DNA of 64,000 nt, taken from positions 6,665,993 to 6,729,992 of the forward strand of contig CM033109.1 in assembly GCA_019321725.1 (NCBI GenBank), in the 5' to 3' direction. Made by a program: the position numbers and the translations under genes. This DNA is from Paulownia fortunei (lineage: Eukaryota; Streptophyta; Magnoliopsida; Lamiales; Paulowniaceae). The notes under the pieces were generated by a model. The model saw only the letters and a program-made list of their open reading frames with translations, did no database searches and had not been told where the DNA came from. This document shows, piece after piece, positions 39,201 through 50,962 of the stretch; position 1 is the stretch's first letter, and each line of letters begins with the position of its first letter.

Positions 39201-40818
39201 TTGTTTTGGAGAAGAAAAAGGTAAACTGGCAATATACTTGGTCTTGCTGATCTCTCATCTTTTTTCAAGTTTTTATTTTATTTTTTTGCTGCGTAGAGTT
39301 TATTTTATTTTATTTTTAATTTTGTTACCTTTAAATTTGCAGGTCATGCCTGCTGTTGTCAGTTTGATGAAGAATGATGCTATGTTAGTTACTCTGATTA
39401 AACCTCAATTCGAGGCACACAGATCACAAGTATGTGGAAGTATCATGTTTCCTGCTTGTTTTAATGCTTTCCATGATCCTGGTTTCTGATTATTTTTATC
39501 GGTTATATTTGGATAAATAATAATGGGAGTGTAATTTATAAAATCTTATGGCTTTGCTAAAGTTAATGCAAAATCTTATGGCTTTGCCAAAAGTTAATGT
39601 AGATCTTTTAATCACACTGAGGTCTCATCAGGGGCATGACAAGTATGTGAGCAGTAGTCGTTTCGATACATAAGCGGCCATTCCAAACTTCTTTCATGAT
39701 GGATCATAATTTAGGTGAAGGTGGTGGGATGTGTTGAGCTCCCTAGTAAAGTAGTTATAATGTGACAAAAGCTAATGTTGAAAAAGAAGTATTAAATCCT
39801 GCATAGTGTATTGTACATGAGAATTGAAGTTTTATTCCCCAGTGATTAACAATATTAGAATTAAATCATTCCATGCCAGCTCGTTATCAGTATATGCAGA
39901 TTTGTTGGATGCGTATATATGGTATTGCATGGAAAGGTTCGGTTATTATTGTTGGCTTGATAGGTTCCCTCTGATAAATGGGTTAGGTCACTTTGGGGTA
40001 CCATGTTTCAGACAGTTTTGGTCATGATGTGAGTTTAGTGCTGAGAATAATAATTCTGCCATTTGTGTTTTGTTGCTTATATGGGCAATCTCTAAATTTC
40101 AATTTTCCTTCAGGTGGGAGGCGGTGGGATTGTTAGAGATCCCTTAGTCCATCAGGAGGTAAGATTTTACTTACCTTAATTATTGTGATTCCATATGCTG
40201 CATTTATGCAATATTTGTTTATTTGTGTGAAGGCAAAATTTTTAATTCGTGCTATTACGAGCAAATATATGCTGAATCCACTTAGTGCGTTAAAAGAATA
40301 CACCTTGAGGTTGGCTGAGAATTAGATTGGATTTTTGTTACATTAGTTCTAATGCGTCAACACCCAATTTGTACAAGTCCTCTTCTACCAAGGTTTCCTT
40401 GCTTATTTTGTTGTACATTTATCACCGTTTTTTTCACCTATTTGAATAGGTGCATCGTCCCTTCTAGGCATTCTTCTTAGATGAACCGTTTTGTAAATAT
40501 AAATAAGTTCTCATGCTACTGGTTTCAATCTTGGTCCTGCTTCTTGGAATTGAGAAGAAAGTTTACTGAAACTCTATCATCATGTGTTCTTTCTATTTGT
40601 GTTCGGCATTTTAGGTTCTTGCAAAGATCATAAATGGTGTACAAGATTTGGGATTTCAGTGCAAAGGCTGGATTGAATCGCCCTTGAAGGGGGTTGATGG
40701 AAACAAAGAGTTTCTGGCTTGCTTCAGCAGGACCATGAAAGATGCAGATCTCTCAACTGCTAAGGCAGATATTGCTAAATTGCATAGGGGTATACAAAGC
40801 ACACAACCAGTAATATGA
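36201..40818 (+). CDS. TlyA-type 2'-O-ribose rRNA methyltransferase (S4 + FtsJ domains), organellar, 9 exons
   Basis: Exons 36201-36318, 36750-36831, 36952-37031, 37962-38064, 38177-38333, 38964-39092, 39343-39429, 40114-40158 and 40615-40818 give 334 residues. A Ser/Arg-rich leader (1 to about 60) suggests import into a plastid or mitochondrion. An S4 RNA-binding domain follows (69-125: RRLDEVCLERF, GKVFVDGKVVNK). The FtsJ-type Rossmann domain has SAM motif DSGLSTGGFTD (151-161), GVDVGYGQ, ERTNLRYL, LDLSF and LIKPQFE. The catalytic set known for this fold can be placed as K132, D215, K243 and E299. Family members were first named 'haemolysin A', but in bacteria they methylate 16S and 23S rRNA, so the plant protein is best read as an organellar rRNA methyltransferase. 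The target site is unknown. It ends 789 bases from the ATG10 stop, tail-to-tail. A 30-bp tandem repeat lies in intron 7 (39541-39601). Confidence 0.95.
39541..39601 (+). repeat. 30-bp tandem duplication in an intron
   Basis: AAATCTTATGGCTTTGC occurs at 39541 and again at 39571, each followed by an AAAGTTAATG word. It lies in intron 7 of the TlyA-like gene. Confidence 0.85.
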
Positions 40819-41516
40819 CAAATGCTTTATACACAGTTTTGTCACTATAAAAGTCTGGCTTTCTTATACAGCAGAACATATCTACAAATTGCATTTGTTT
40901 CGTCGGGAGTTTGTAGAAAGTCTCGATGGAACTTATTTCTGAATATCGCCTTTCTTTAAACAGTTGACTGAGCTGAGTTTCTCTCATTACAACTATCCAC
41001 TAATGATCTTGTTGCCTGTCAATGGTATTGACACAGAGAGCAAGGGAAAAAGGGCGTGTAACATCGATCAGAGAAAGTGTTGCTATTTATTAGCTATTAA
41101 TAAATAGCAACGGAATCCGAAAGGAAATGAAAGAAAAAAATGAAAAGCATCAATAATTACCTGATGCTTGAAACTTTCTGTTTCAAAAGTAATACCTTGT
41201 TTCAGTAAAGGAAATGCAAGAAAAAGCCTAAATTCTTCCAGGATATTGAAATGATGGCATAACCCTAGATTCAAATGCTGATTCATACAGCCACTAATCG
41301 TGGTATGCATATACGATACTACACCATAGTTACTGAAACCAAAAGAACCTACCATACAAAATATAACCAAAGCCATTTTTAATTAAACCACACCCAAAAG
41401 AATCAAATCGGTTCCCTATTAATAAGTCATTTACACTGTAGGTAGAAAATGCAAGAAAAGTGTACTGTATATTCAAGATTGAACAAAGCAATATCACAAG
41501 TTTCAACAAATTATGC

Positions 41517-41676
41517 ACATCACTATGTACCAGCAGGATTCAGCATCTCAAAGGGAATTTTAAAGACCAAACACCTGCCCAACTACTGCAAACAAACTAT
41601 TATACATCACTGTGCACCACCAAGATTCAGCATCTCAAAAGGAACTTTAAGACCAAACACCTGCCCAACTACTGAG
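41517..41676 (-). repeat. Tandem duplication of the 3' end of the ATG10 coding exon
   Basis: Plus-strand block 41604-41676 contains the last codons and stop of ATG10. Block 41517-41590 repeats it 87 bases further downstream in the transcript, with about ten differences. Shared words include TTCAGCATCTCAAA and GACCAAACACCTGCCCAACT. The second copy lies after the stop codon, in the 3' UTR, and its frame is broken, so it is not translated. Confidence 0.92.
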
Positions 41677-44600
41677 AACCACGAAACCATATACTTTTCT
41701 ACAGGTATCCCACCTTGAGCAACCGAAGCATCACTACTTAAGAGTAGCTTCATCCATTCACTTGTCCCACAAGGATGCAATGTATACCATGGTCGTTTCA
41801 GTTCGGGGTGCTCCTACAGTTGATGTCCACAAATGCCTCAGTTTACAGAATAGAGATTAAATAAAATTACACGCAACAGTAGTCCAGTTAATCTGACATC
41901 TTTTGTCCGATAGCAAGACGGAGTCCTTTTTGAGGAGCTTATTACTCAAATTTTTAAGGAGAATAGGCACCTCTGCAACATATATATTTCAAAAATAGGC
42001 ATCTCTGCAACATAAATATTTCAAGATGCTTAGCAATTTAAATCAACAGAACAAGTGACTGATTGTGTATGCACGATACATACACTAAAGTGCAAAATTG
42101 CAGCCAAGAATTAGCTAAAGCTCATGAAACAATCATGATAAACATTAGTTCATGATCATTATTTTTGAGAATGACAAATTTGGTGAAAGCGAAGCAACAT
42201 GCTTCTCTCTGTAAGCACCAAAAAGAAATACTGTCATTCGCTTGGAGATGTATGAAGTAAATCACAATTATGAGGCACAAAGAGAAATTAACCTCCTGAG
42301 TCATAAATGTCCACTTGGATTTAGTTAGCAGTTCTGCTGAGTTAACTGGTATATCTTTTTCAATGTCGTCTAACAACAGAGGCTGCCCATCTGCAGAATT
42401 GCAACAATAAATTGATCAAGTTCATTAATTTAGCATATCTCGAGGACCACAAATTGATAATAACATCAATATTTGTAACATTAATGAATTTCATCAAGTA
42501 AAAAGTCAATCCTGAACAGCATTAAAAATATACAAGAAGTCAATAATCTCTGTTAAATAATTTTCAGCAAGAAGTCCATCTGCCATCTCAAAATTAAGTC
42601 TAATATGTTATAATCTGTAAGAGTTAGATAAGGTCTATAATACTGATTGCTGGAACAAACTTCAAATGTTTGTTTTAGGGTGTTAACTAATTTCACTAGG
42701 TACATGCATACATACATATGATGGATAAACTGCAGACTATCTTAGTACAACAAAAAATCTTGCATGGAATTGCACCACCACTATCTATAATTAAGTAATT
42801 TAGATAAATTAGTTAAGTACTTATGACTAGTAAACCATAAAAGCAGGTATGTTTCGTTCACTAATTTCGTCAAACGCATATATACATCTACATTGCCAAT
42901 CGTGGATAACAGATAAAATCTCATAATACAACAAATAAATTCGCACATACTGTCACTTCCTATAACTAAGTTGGAATAAAATTAAAATTACGTGTTATTC
43001 AGATTCTAGCCCGAATTAATGATGTCCAAATTCTAAAGAATTGGAGAATTCTCTTCAATTTCACTCAGCATGGCATGGATTCCCCTCCCATCCAACTTCT
43101 CACATGTTTTATGCCTAAGGGCTATAACTACTAATGATAAATTATGTATGATCATGATTTTTATTGTAATGGTAATGTACAAACGGCAAAAACTAAACAA
43201 TTCATAGCTTTAATAGTAAATGTTGTTTCTCCAAGATCACTAATTATTAAAACTGAGTCTAGTTAGAATAATTTACAGAAGGTAGCAAAATTCAGCATCA
43301 ACAGTGGCTGTAGAGAAAGCAGAAAAAGACATCATCGTAGAACTAGCAATTTGTCAAGATATGTGCCCAGGCTATTTATACACATAATTGGCTCGTACAT
43401 ATTTACAAAATCAGTGGATTCCATTTCTTGAACACAGAGGAACAAAAGGTCAACTTGCCATTACAGTAAGCACGAAAATATAGCACTGGAACCCTATAAG
43501 AAGCACTATAAACAGCATGGAAGTCGTAGCAGTGTGCTCCATGACCATCATTATGAACCTAGCAGGAAAAAGAAACCACAAGGCAAAAAAATGAATATAT
43601 TCCCTTGCCATTAGAATATTTAAATAAACTACTAATCTGTTATTTTCTAATTGAAAATGGTTCGAGGACATAATAAGTGCACAAGGCAGTATGCACAAAA
43701 ATATTTCAGTCCAAGCCACCAGAGTCAGAGATGTAACTTTTCAAGACAGGAATAAATTTGTAAAGCACATTTGCTATCTATGTTGAAATTGATATTTTAG
43801 TTAACAAGATAAGAATAATCCGACATTTTGTTTAATAAAATAAGTATAAGTTAATATTACAAAAATATTATGAATTCACAGTCACCAAAAGCACAAGACA
43901 TATCTAAATTCTGATTAATATTTATTTAGTTCATTGCACATCAAAAAACTTTTTCGCAAACACAGATAGTGGTTGGTAACTGTTAAGCCTAACATGATTT
44001 AACTACCATTCTAAAACACCATTCGCCAAACAAAATGAGGACAATACTACGACATCTTTTCTCCTTCAGTCAAGTTTCCAATGTTTGCGGGTCATTTTCC
44101 CCAATCTATGAATCAAGGATCCATCAATGCATTGCTTTCCTACTGAATAAATTTGGTTTTAATAAAGGAGTTTTGTTTGTTAATCGATGTCAAAACTCAT
44201 ACACCCGAGAAAGAGCCGTCCTGAATGATCTGCTTCATGAAGTAAGGAACTGGACCAAGGAAGATATTGAAATACAGTTTGCATCTGAACTTACTCAAAT
44301 GTAAAGGCTAAAGCACCACAATATGATTAGAAGGATGCGAGGCATATATATTTGATAATAAAGTTCAGGGAACCAAACAAATAGCTTGGCTAGCAAAAGT
44401 TAGCATTTATAGGTGGGAAAAAAAAGTACAATCTACCAGCTGTATTATAATTAATGGATAGGATGATATGTATGTACTGTCTTCTAAAGTTCCACTAAGC
44501 TAATATACTACCAAGTCTTCTGCCCCTTTCCATTGAGTGCTAACTGGAGTCCTGAAAAATGGAAATCAAATGGTTTCTCTCAATCATATCTAAGGGAAAC

Positions 44601-45928
44601 TTTTTTAATAAGCTTCTCCTTTTGTTGCATCTGCTGAGTCTAATCAGTCATCGTCACACTCATAATAGTCCTTAAAACCAGAAATTGACAACTTACAGGT
44701 AATATCAACCTGATTCTCTAAAATTCTTCACAGAGTTTCCTCAAATCATTTGGTCCAATTTCACTCTTTAAGAATAAATTAGAATCTTATTGCTCATAAC
44801 CTATGCAAGTAAGTTTCTGGAAATCAATTCCAAGAAACAGCAGAATAGACATTTCGGAATTGGGGATCCCTTTCCAGCAAGAGCCTTCCTTTAAAAAAGA
44901 AATAACTCCTGTAGGATGTTTGCCACTTGCTCTAACGTTTGAAATCCCTGTTTTTCCTCTCACTTTATCAATAATAGACAGTTGCTGAACAAGACAGTTT
45001 CAGTAGCCAAGAGATGAATTTTCAGACATCACTCTTAAAATCCGAGGCAATTCTAGGCTTGTCGCCTTCATGGATTACTTGCCTCATGGATTCCACTTAC
45101 TTTCAATATCTCACAGTTTATATCGTAGAGCAACATAAAGGTCAAAATCTATTTACTTCCCTATACAGGTACCTTTAGCATGGTAGCACTGTCCTGCAAG
45201 GACAAGCTACCACAAGAATTCCGAAATGCCTTCCAAGTTTTTGACAACTGAATAGAGTTTGAAACATTTACAAACACATTAAAACTTTTACGATACCAAT
45301 TTTTGTAGCCAATTGAAAAGATATCAAGAAAAGTTACGGTGTTCATCCCCGCAAAGCCAGAGGAAAAGAAAAGGAAAGAGATACTTACTACTACAGCAGT
45401 ATCGACGACTTCATCTTCATATTCACTACTGCACTCTTCTTTCTCTATCTGATCGCCTTTGTGATCATCTTCCTACAAAACAAAATACTGAAGGAACATA
45501 AAGATCACATTTTTAATCTTTTCCCGCATGAGGTATCAAATAAGTCGGAAAATCTTATTCATTCTTCTTACTGAATATAAGTTCTTCGACAGATGAAGAA
45601 ACCCACCTCAGATAACCCGGGAAGGATCACATTTTCCACAGATAAATATCCCACCTTCAATATAAAAAAATGAAAAAGAAAATACAAGGATTCAAAACAA
45701 GAACAGCGTGACAATTTATACAATTAACTAACCGTGAAAGTACGTAATAGATGTTTGACAGTATAGAAATTTTACTTGGTTATCATGGGATATCCAGGGT
45801 CGTTTTGGAGAAGGAACCCATGACCATTGAGGAAGAGATGAGTTAAATTTTCTCCATTGCTCGGCAAAAGCACAAGCGGCAACATAGAATTCAGTAGAAG
45901 AAAGGGTACCATCCCAAGATTCTAACAT
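41607..45928 (-). CDS. ATG10: Autophagy-related protein 10, E2-like conjugating enzyme
   Basis: Exons 45776-45928, 45607-45654, 45389-45472, 43459-43558, 42293-42390 and 41607-41813 give 229 residues. The order matches plant ATG10: N-terminal WDGTLSSTEFYVAACAFAEQW, an acidic linker (EEC..EYEDEVVD), the conserved core YDFHAVYSASYRVPVLYFRA, then SKWTFMTQEEHP, the active-site segment LHPCGTSEWM with Cys176, and VSWFSVVGQVFGLKVP. ATG10 accepts activated ATG12 from ATG7 through this cysteine and transfers it to ATG5, a step needed to lipidate ATG8 in autophagosome formation; it acts in the cytosol. ATG at 45928 was chosen because it starts the conserved N-terminus; the open frame continues upstream without family resemblance. 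The intron between exons 4 and 5 has a GC donor, required to keep frame. Introns 2-4 account for most of the gene length. Confidence 0.95.
41963..42026. repeat. 32-bp tandem duplication in the last ATG10 intron
   Basis: ATAGGCACCTCTGCAACATA at 41963 and a near-copy at 41995 (with a T for C and a few changes) follow head to tail. It has no coding effect. Confidence 0.88.
42391..43458 (-). other. GC-AG intron in ATG10
   Basis: On the minus strand exon 4 ends TACTGTAATG and the intron starts GCAAGT, which matches the usual GC-donor consensus exactly after the dinucleotide. The acceptor is TCTGCAG. The junction gives Y-C-N-D-G-Q. The nearest GT (four bases further) would shift the frame, so the GC donor is needed for the conserved protein. 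Confidence 0.85.
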
Positions 45929-45929
45929 C

Positions 45930-47767
45930 AAATAACCATAAAATCCCACTAAATTGATTTTGGAAGAGATGAAGAATGCTGTGAAAAGAGAAGAATTTTG
46001 GATTTTCTCTCCAACCAAGATTACTCTATTAACTATTCCTAGAAAATGTTGTCCCGCTAAAGCTTTAACTTCTTCAGAAAAAAAAAAAAGAGAGAGGCGG
46101 ATTCTGCTATTCTAGATGTTAGTACTGAATGTACAAAAGTACCCCTAGTATTGACTGAAATTTAACGGTCAGTCCATGCCAACATCGGAAATGTTTGGGG
46201 GCTACTTGCCAAACGTTCATAGTTGAGGGAGGTCGATGCAATTTTCCCTATGTCATTTTACTTCCAAATATTTTTAAATAATAAAAATAAGTGAGCCTTG
46301 TCAAACGAATTTCTTGTCCCAAAAATGTCTATAAAATAAATAAATTGCACATACAAAAATTTCTCTCCACCCAAATTATTAGGGTATATCTAATTATGGA
46401 AAAAGAAGCATATTATTAGAGGCCTAAAATACTAACCAGTTGGGTATTATTACATATTTGGTTGGGAGCCATTTTCCTCCATTACCTCCCAATCCCACTT
46501 TTATTTTTATTTTTCTTTCTTTTAGGAAAAATGCTGAATTTTAATTGTGTTCATGAAGGAATTCTAAAATCCCATAATGTAGGGCTAGATCATGAAGGTC
46601 ATCAATTCTATCTACATCACCAGTTTCATTTCTTGCTCCCAACCCCACTTGAATGTGGGTAAGCATGAAATTTTCAATATTATCATTGGGAAAATTCACT
46701 TTTACCAAATAGTTTAAAATTTGAATTTGCATACGTATAGAGTCCATTTATTCTCTACATTTGAGCTTTCAAAGATATACCATCTAGATATTAGGTCATT
46801 GAACTTTTAGCTTCATACAGCAAAAAACGATTCTAATTTCTGAAAATAGCTCAATAAATGAATGGTTAAACAAGTGACGGATTCGAGGAAGGCACATTTC
46901 CGTATGATTCTATCCAAATTCAAACTACTTCGGCAATGTTTCACTTTTCTAATATTACCACAGTACACAAAAGCTTGCATTATTTTCTCCCTTCTCTAGG
47001 TAAGGACAACAAATCATTAACTTAAATCATTACTCTTAATAAGTCTGAAGATGCAATAAAAGGAAAATTCTGCGGATAGGGTCCTCACTGAAACCATTTA
47101 ATTGTATCGTATCGACAGAGATATGAGACGGACTTAAATACTAGTCAAGTGAGATTAGGAGTTGATTATATATAATAACATCAATATTTTTTTTATGACA
47201 TCCATATCCAATGACTCCTAGATGGTTAGCATGAAACTTCTCATATTAAGGAATACCATTTTCACATAAAAACCCGTGTATAAGAATGAAATTGCTAGAA
47301 ATCTCAAACTATAAAAGAAGATCAAATCTAGAAATGAAGAACAATTTATAAGTTTAAAACGGAAATATGATTTATGAAATCTTTTGAAAAGCTTTTCTTA
47401 AAACCATGAAAACCTAAAGCGTTTCTTATGATCAAGTGTCAAGTGTCCTTGACTCCTTGACTGTGTAGAAAGCTAAAAATTAACAGGTAAATGCAAAGTT
47501 TGTGATGGCATTTTCAGGAATCTCAGTTAGAGGACAAAAGTAATAATTTGGACTGGTTCAAATACTGGAACCAACATATGAACAAATAGAATGGCTAAAA
47601 AATTATAAGCAACCTTTTATCATTATTCCCTCGAAAAAAAATTCCATTCTAAAAAGGTACTCCTTAAGAAGAAATCAAAATCAGGGCAATTTGTATGTTT
47701 TTCCTTCCTGGAGAACAGCGACAACTCTGATGCAAGAAGCAAGAGGCATAGAGCTACCAAGTTGGCA
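45930..47767. other. Intergenic region, ATG10 promoter side
   Basis: This holds the ATG10 promoter and the 3' UTR of the rhodanese-like gene. A short A-run lies at 46080-46090. Short open frames near 46460-46740 have no family resemblance. No RNA gene or transposon is recognisable. Confidence 0.5.
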
Positions 47768-48182
47768 TCAATTTGGCTTTGATGGAGTTGGGGAAGACGG
47801 AGGCTTGAAATCTGGGTACTGCATAAAGAACAAACAATAGTCAAAGGTTCCCATAAGAATCTAGAGGCATCTAGTTTTTGGTAAACACAGTATGCTTGTA
47901 CTTGCTGACTGATTGTCATGGCTCAACATAGATTGATACTTTGAGTCAAAGAACTAAGCAAGTATGGTAAGCTACTCGATTATGATTTCAATCTTTAGCC
48001 CCTCATATGATATTCACACGTGATGGTGAAATGACTGAGAGAATGCGAAGAAAGAACAGAAGCACGTAAGGAGTTCAACTAGTAACTCCCAAGAAAATAG
48101 ACCACTATCAAAGCAATTTCAGGTAACTTAAATTCTAAATGAACTAATACAGAACTAATGTGTGTGTGTGTGAGAGAGAGAG

Positions 48183-48221
<39 letters not shown>

Positions 48222-50962
48222 ATTTTCATACATTTGGGTACGGAGACAGTGGCCTTTGACTGCCTTTTGATTGGACACTGGGGCTAATGGAACTAAAATC
48301 TTCATTGTTGATTTCTTTGTGGGTGTTATTAGCACTGGAACCTGTATTGGAGGACAAGTCGTCATTATTTCCGTCCTGTCGCCTTATGCCTCCATTTGTA
48401 TCACATTGTTTTGGTGTTTTGTCCCTCTTCTTTGGATAGATATGTACAGATAGAGGTAGGAGAGTCTCTTGTATCTCCTGCAATGAGCAAAGATCATATA
48501 TATTTACTGTGTAGTTATGTGATGTAAATTTTTCAAAAGTAAGTGTTACAAGTATGTGATGCAAATTGTTCAACATAAGTGTAACTAGAAAGTTTGTACA
48601 TTGGCATGTCAATCATAACAAATAACATGCCAGACCTTAGTTAGCTAGCAAAAGGACATTTCCAGTCACCGAATGAATTAATGACAAAATATCTTATATG
48701 ATTATCTCATTTGTGGTGGGTAGGTTTCTTATGACTGCTAAGCTGAAACGAAGTTTTCCAACTCAGATGGATATGAATATATGTAAAATGTGGACATCTA
48801 GCAGCGGAAGATTCATGGAGAAGTTCGAGTCCTAGAATATTCTAGGTAACTCGACACATCATATAAGGTTGAAATCGAATGGCGGGATATGAGTTGCATC
48901 TTGAGACTGCAGAGAGTGAACCAGATTAGAGTTCCTGGGGAGCGTGTGTCTTATAAGAACTCCTTGGCCACACAAACATCCAAGTTTTCAATAAAAAACA
49001 GCAAAAATAATCTTTAAAACATCATGTTATCCCCATCCAGAAACATAGTAAGTACTCAAGTTGTAAATTAGTGTAACACCCATGCATTTATTTTTTTTGG
49101 TTGACAATATATCTCCAGCAAGCGGCCATGCAAAAAATGCTTTGACATTGTCGCTTGCAAAGATTGTCAGTTTTTTATAGTTCATAATGGTTTTCAAAGG
49201 TTTAGATTCCATTTCAGATATAAACATTTCATCTTGTTGAAAATTACTGCACTTAAATACAACTCAGCATTTTTCATTCCACTGTATCCAGAAAAATAGA
49301 ACGTGAACCCCATTTCCTAAGAAGACATAAATTTCACTTGGCCAAAAAAAAAAGTCATATGCTAGTTGACAAATGTCAACCCAATTGATTTGTCTCAAGA
49401 CAATGTCCAGAAGGGGATTCTAATCATATATTGGGACTTTACCGTGCAATGGTGTTAATGATCCAGCTCCCCAGATGCGCAAAAAGAAACCACGAAAGTG
49501 CAAATCACAAGGATTAATCACACAGCTCATGCTAATTCTGGTAAATCATTTACTCCCATGAACTTCACAGTAAAAAACTGCACTACTAAGAATAGCCATT
49601 GAATAAATAGATTATTAACAAACTTGGTCAAAGATCAGGCACTTAACTGAAAATTCCAGTTCAACATGCAATACAAAACTAATAAACAGAAAACTTAATT
49701 CACTTGAGACAATACTAATACCTGCCATCCTTTTTTGCCCCTGATCCCTCCTCGAATAGCGTAAGCCTCTTTAAAACCATTTTTCACCAATAGCTCAGCC
49801 ACTTTCATAGAGTTACCGTCAAAACTACCTTACACGTGAAAGGAGTCAATAGATAAGTTAGTTTAAGTCTTTATATCCTGCAATCTATCAGGGGAAATAC
49901 GTCAAGAGCAACAGCATAAACTACTAGTTCAGCAAATCATTTAGATAAAGCAACAACAGAGTTCACCAGACTAGTATTGTCTTAAGTTCTTAACAAGTCA
50001 ATCATTTCAATTTCCATTTAACAAGCATTCCACAACTTATTGTCACTTCTGGATTATGATATCCATGTTGAAAAATCTTCTATATATTGCAAGTTGGATA
50101 ATTTACAGAGGCCAATTCTTGATAACTCCAACAAATTTAATGAATAGTAAAAACTTTTTTAATCTCCCATCAACTTCAAGTCTTCAGCAAAAAACTACAA
50201 AACTGAAACAACTAAATGGCAAGCTTACTTGTCTAGAATACAAACAGTAGTATTAGTTGGCTCCCCAAAATTCTCCAAAACCCTCTTCACAAAACGATCT
50301 TCATCTCCTTCTCGAAACTCGACCTGCACTGCACTCTTACTCAAGATTTTCAAATTGGGAGAACCCAAATAAGCCAGGCTCTTACTGTCCCTTATATCTA
50401 ACAACTGAGAATTTGGGTCGTCCTGTAGCTTTTTGAATGCGTTAATGGCAGAGATAAACTTGTACTTCTGCAGATACTCCTCAGTTAAAGGGATGACAAC
50501 AAGCCAAATGAAAATGACTGTGGCAACAAAAAAGGGGTACCGGTTGAAAAAGTTATCAATGGAAACCAAAATGGATTCCAAGTTAATTTTGTTGGACACT
50601 TCTTCAGTGGGAAGAGTAGCAGTTTCAGAGGCAAAGCAAGAAAGTGGGAAAGAGAATCCAATAAAAAGAACATAGAACTGAGGTTTGAGAAAGAGTTGGT
50701 GGGAATTGAGAAAAGAGAGATCTTTCTGGAAATCATTGGAAAAAAGGGTGGTTCTTGAAGTGTGGTTGGACTGGTGATTTGGGGTTTGGGTTTCATTGGT
50801 GGGAGAGGAAAGGGTTTGAAGAGAATTGAAGAAAATAAGTTTGGGGCTGCAAATGGGGATGTAATTCGAGAGCAGAAGATGTGATTTGGAGGTTGATTTG
50901 AGGGTTTTGGAAGGGTTTAGTAATGGTGGGGAAGCTGAGAGGCATCTGGAAAGAGACTCCAT
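47768..50962 (-). CDS. Thylakoid rhodanese-like protein, TROL/STR4A family, with C-terminal FNR-binding-type motif
   Basis: Exons 50229-50962, 49722-49824, 48232-48477 and 47768-47818 give 377 residues. A Ser/Leu/Lys-rich leader (to about 50-75) looks like a chloroplast transit peptide. Hydrophobic segments lie at about 96-111 and 142-159, followed by a rhodanese domain (about 170-280) with QLLDIRDSKSLAYLGSPN, CILDNFDGNSMKVAELL and AYAIRGGIRGKKGWQ. The loop that normally holds the catalytic Cys reads L-D-N-F-D-G-N-S, so the domain is probably inactive as a sulfurtransferase, as in TROL. A Ser/Asn-rich linker leads to RPLSPYPN and, through a 16-codon last exon, YPDFKPPSSPTPSKPN, which matches the C-terminal membrane-recruitment motif by which TROL binds ferredoxin-NADP reductase. 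It lacks the additional membrane-like region after the rhodanese domain that I recall in TROL, so it is nearer in layout to STR4A. If the last intron were retained the protein would end one residue after PYPN. Confidence 0.92.
48159..48220. repeat. (TG)n-(GA)n compound microsatellite
   Basis: About six TG units are followed by about 23 GA units with one interruption. On the transcribed (minus) strand it becomes a CT-rich run that begins only about a dozen bases after the donor of exon 3 of the rhodanese-like gene. Length variation there could affect splicing of the last intron; that is inference. Confidence 0.9.

Noticed and set aside
36201..40818. Reading the TlyA-like gene as a haemolysin toxin
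   Set aside because: The name is historical. The S4 plus FtsJ layout and catalytic residues identify an rRNA methyltransferase.
44035..44304. Open frame of 89 codons on the plus strand
   Set aside because: It lies in an ATG10 intron on the opposite strand and shows no recognisable domain or splice partners.
48226..48477. Ending the rhodanese-like protein at the stop at 48226
   Set aside because: The donor GTATGA just before it and the exon at 47768-47818 restore the conserved YPDFKPPSSPTPSKP tail, so the early stop is intronic. It remains possible as an intron-retention form.
49825..49829. Alternative acceptor five bases upstream (minus strand) for exon 2 of the rhodanese-like gene
   Set aside because: Using it puts a TAG in frame immediately. 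The acceptor at 49825-49826 gives the conserved LDNFDGNS.
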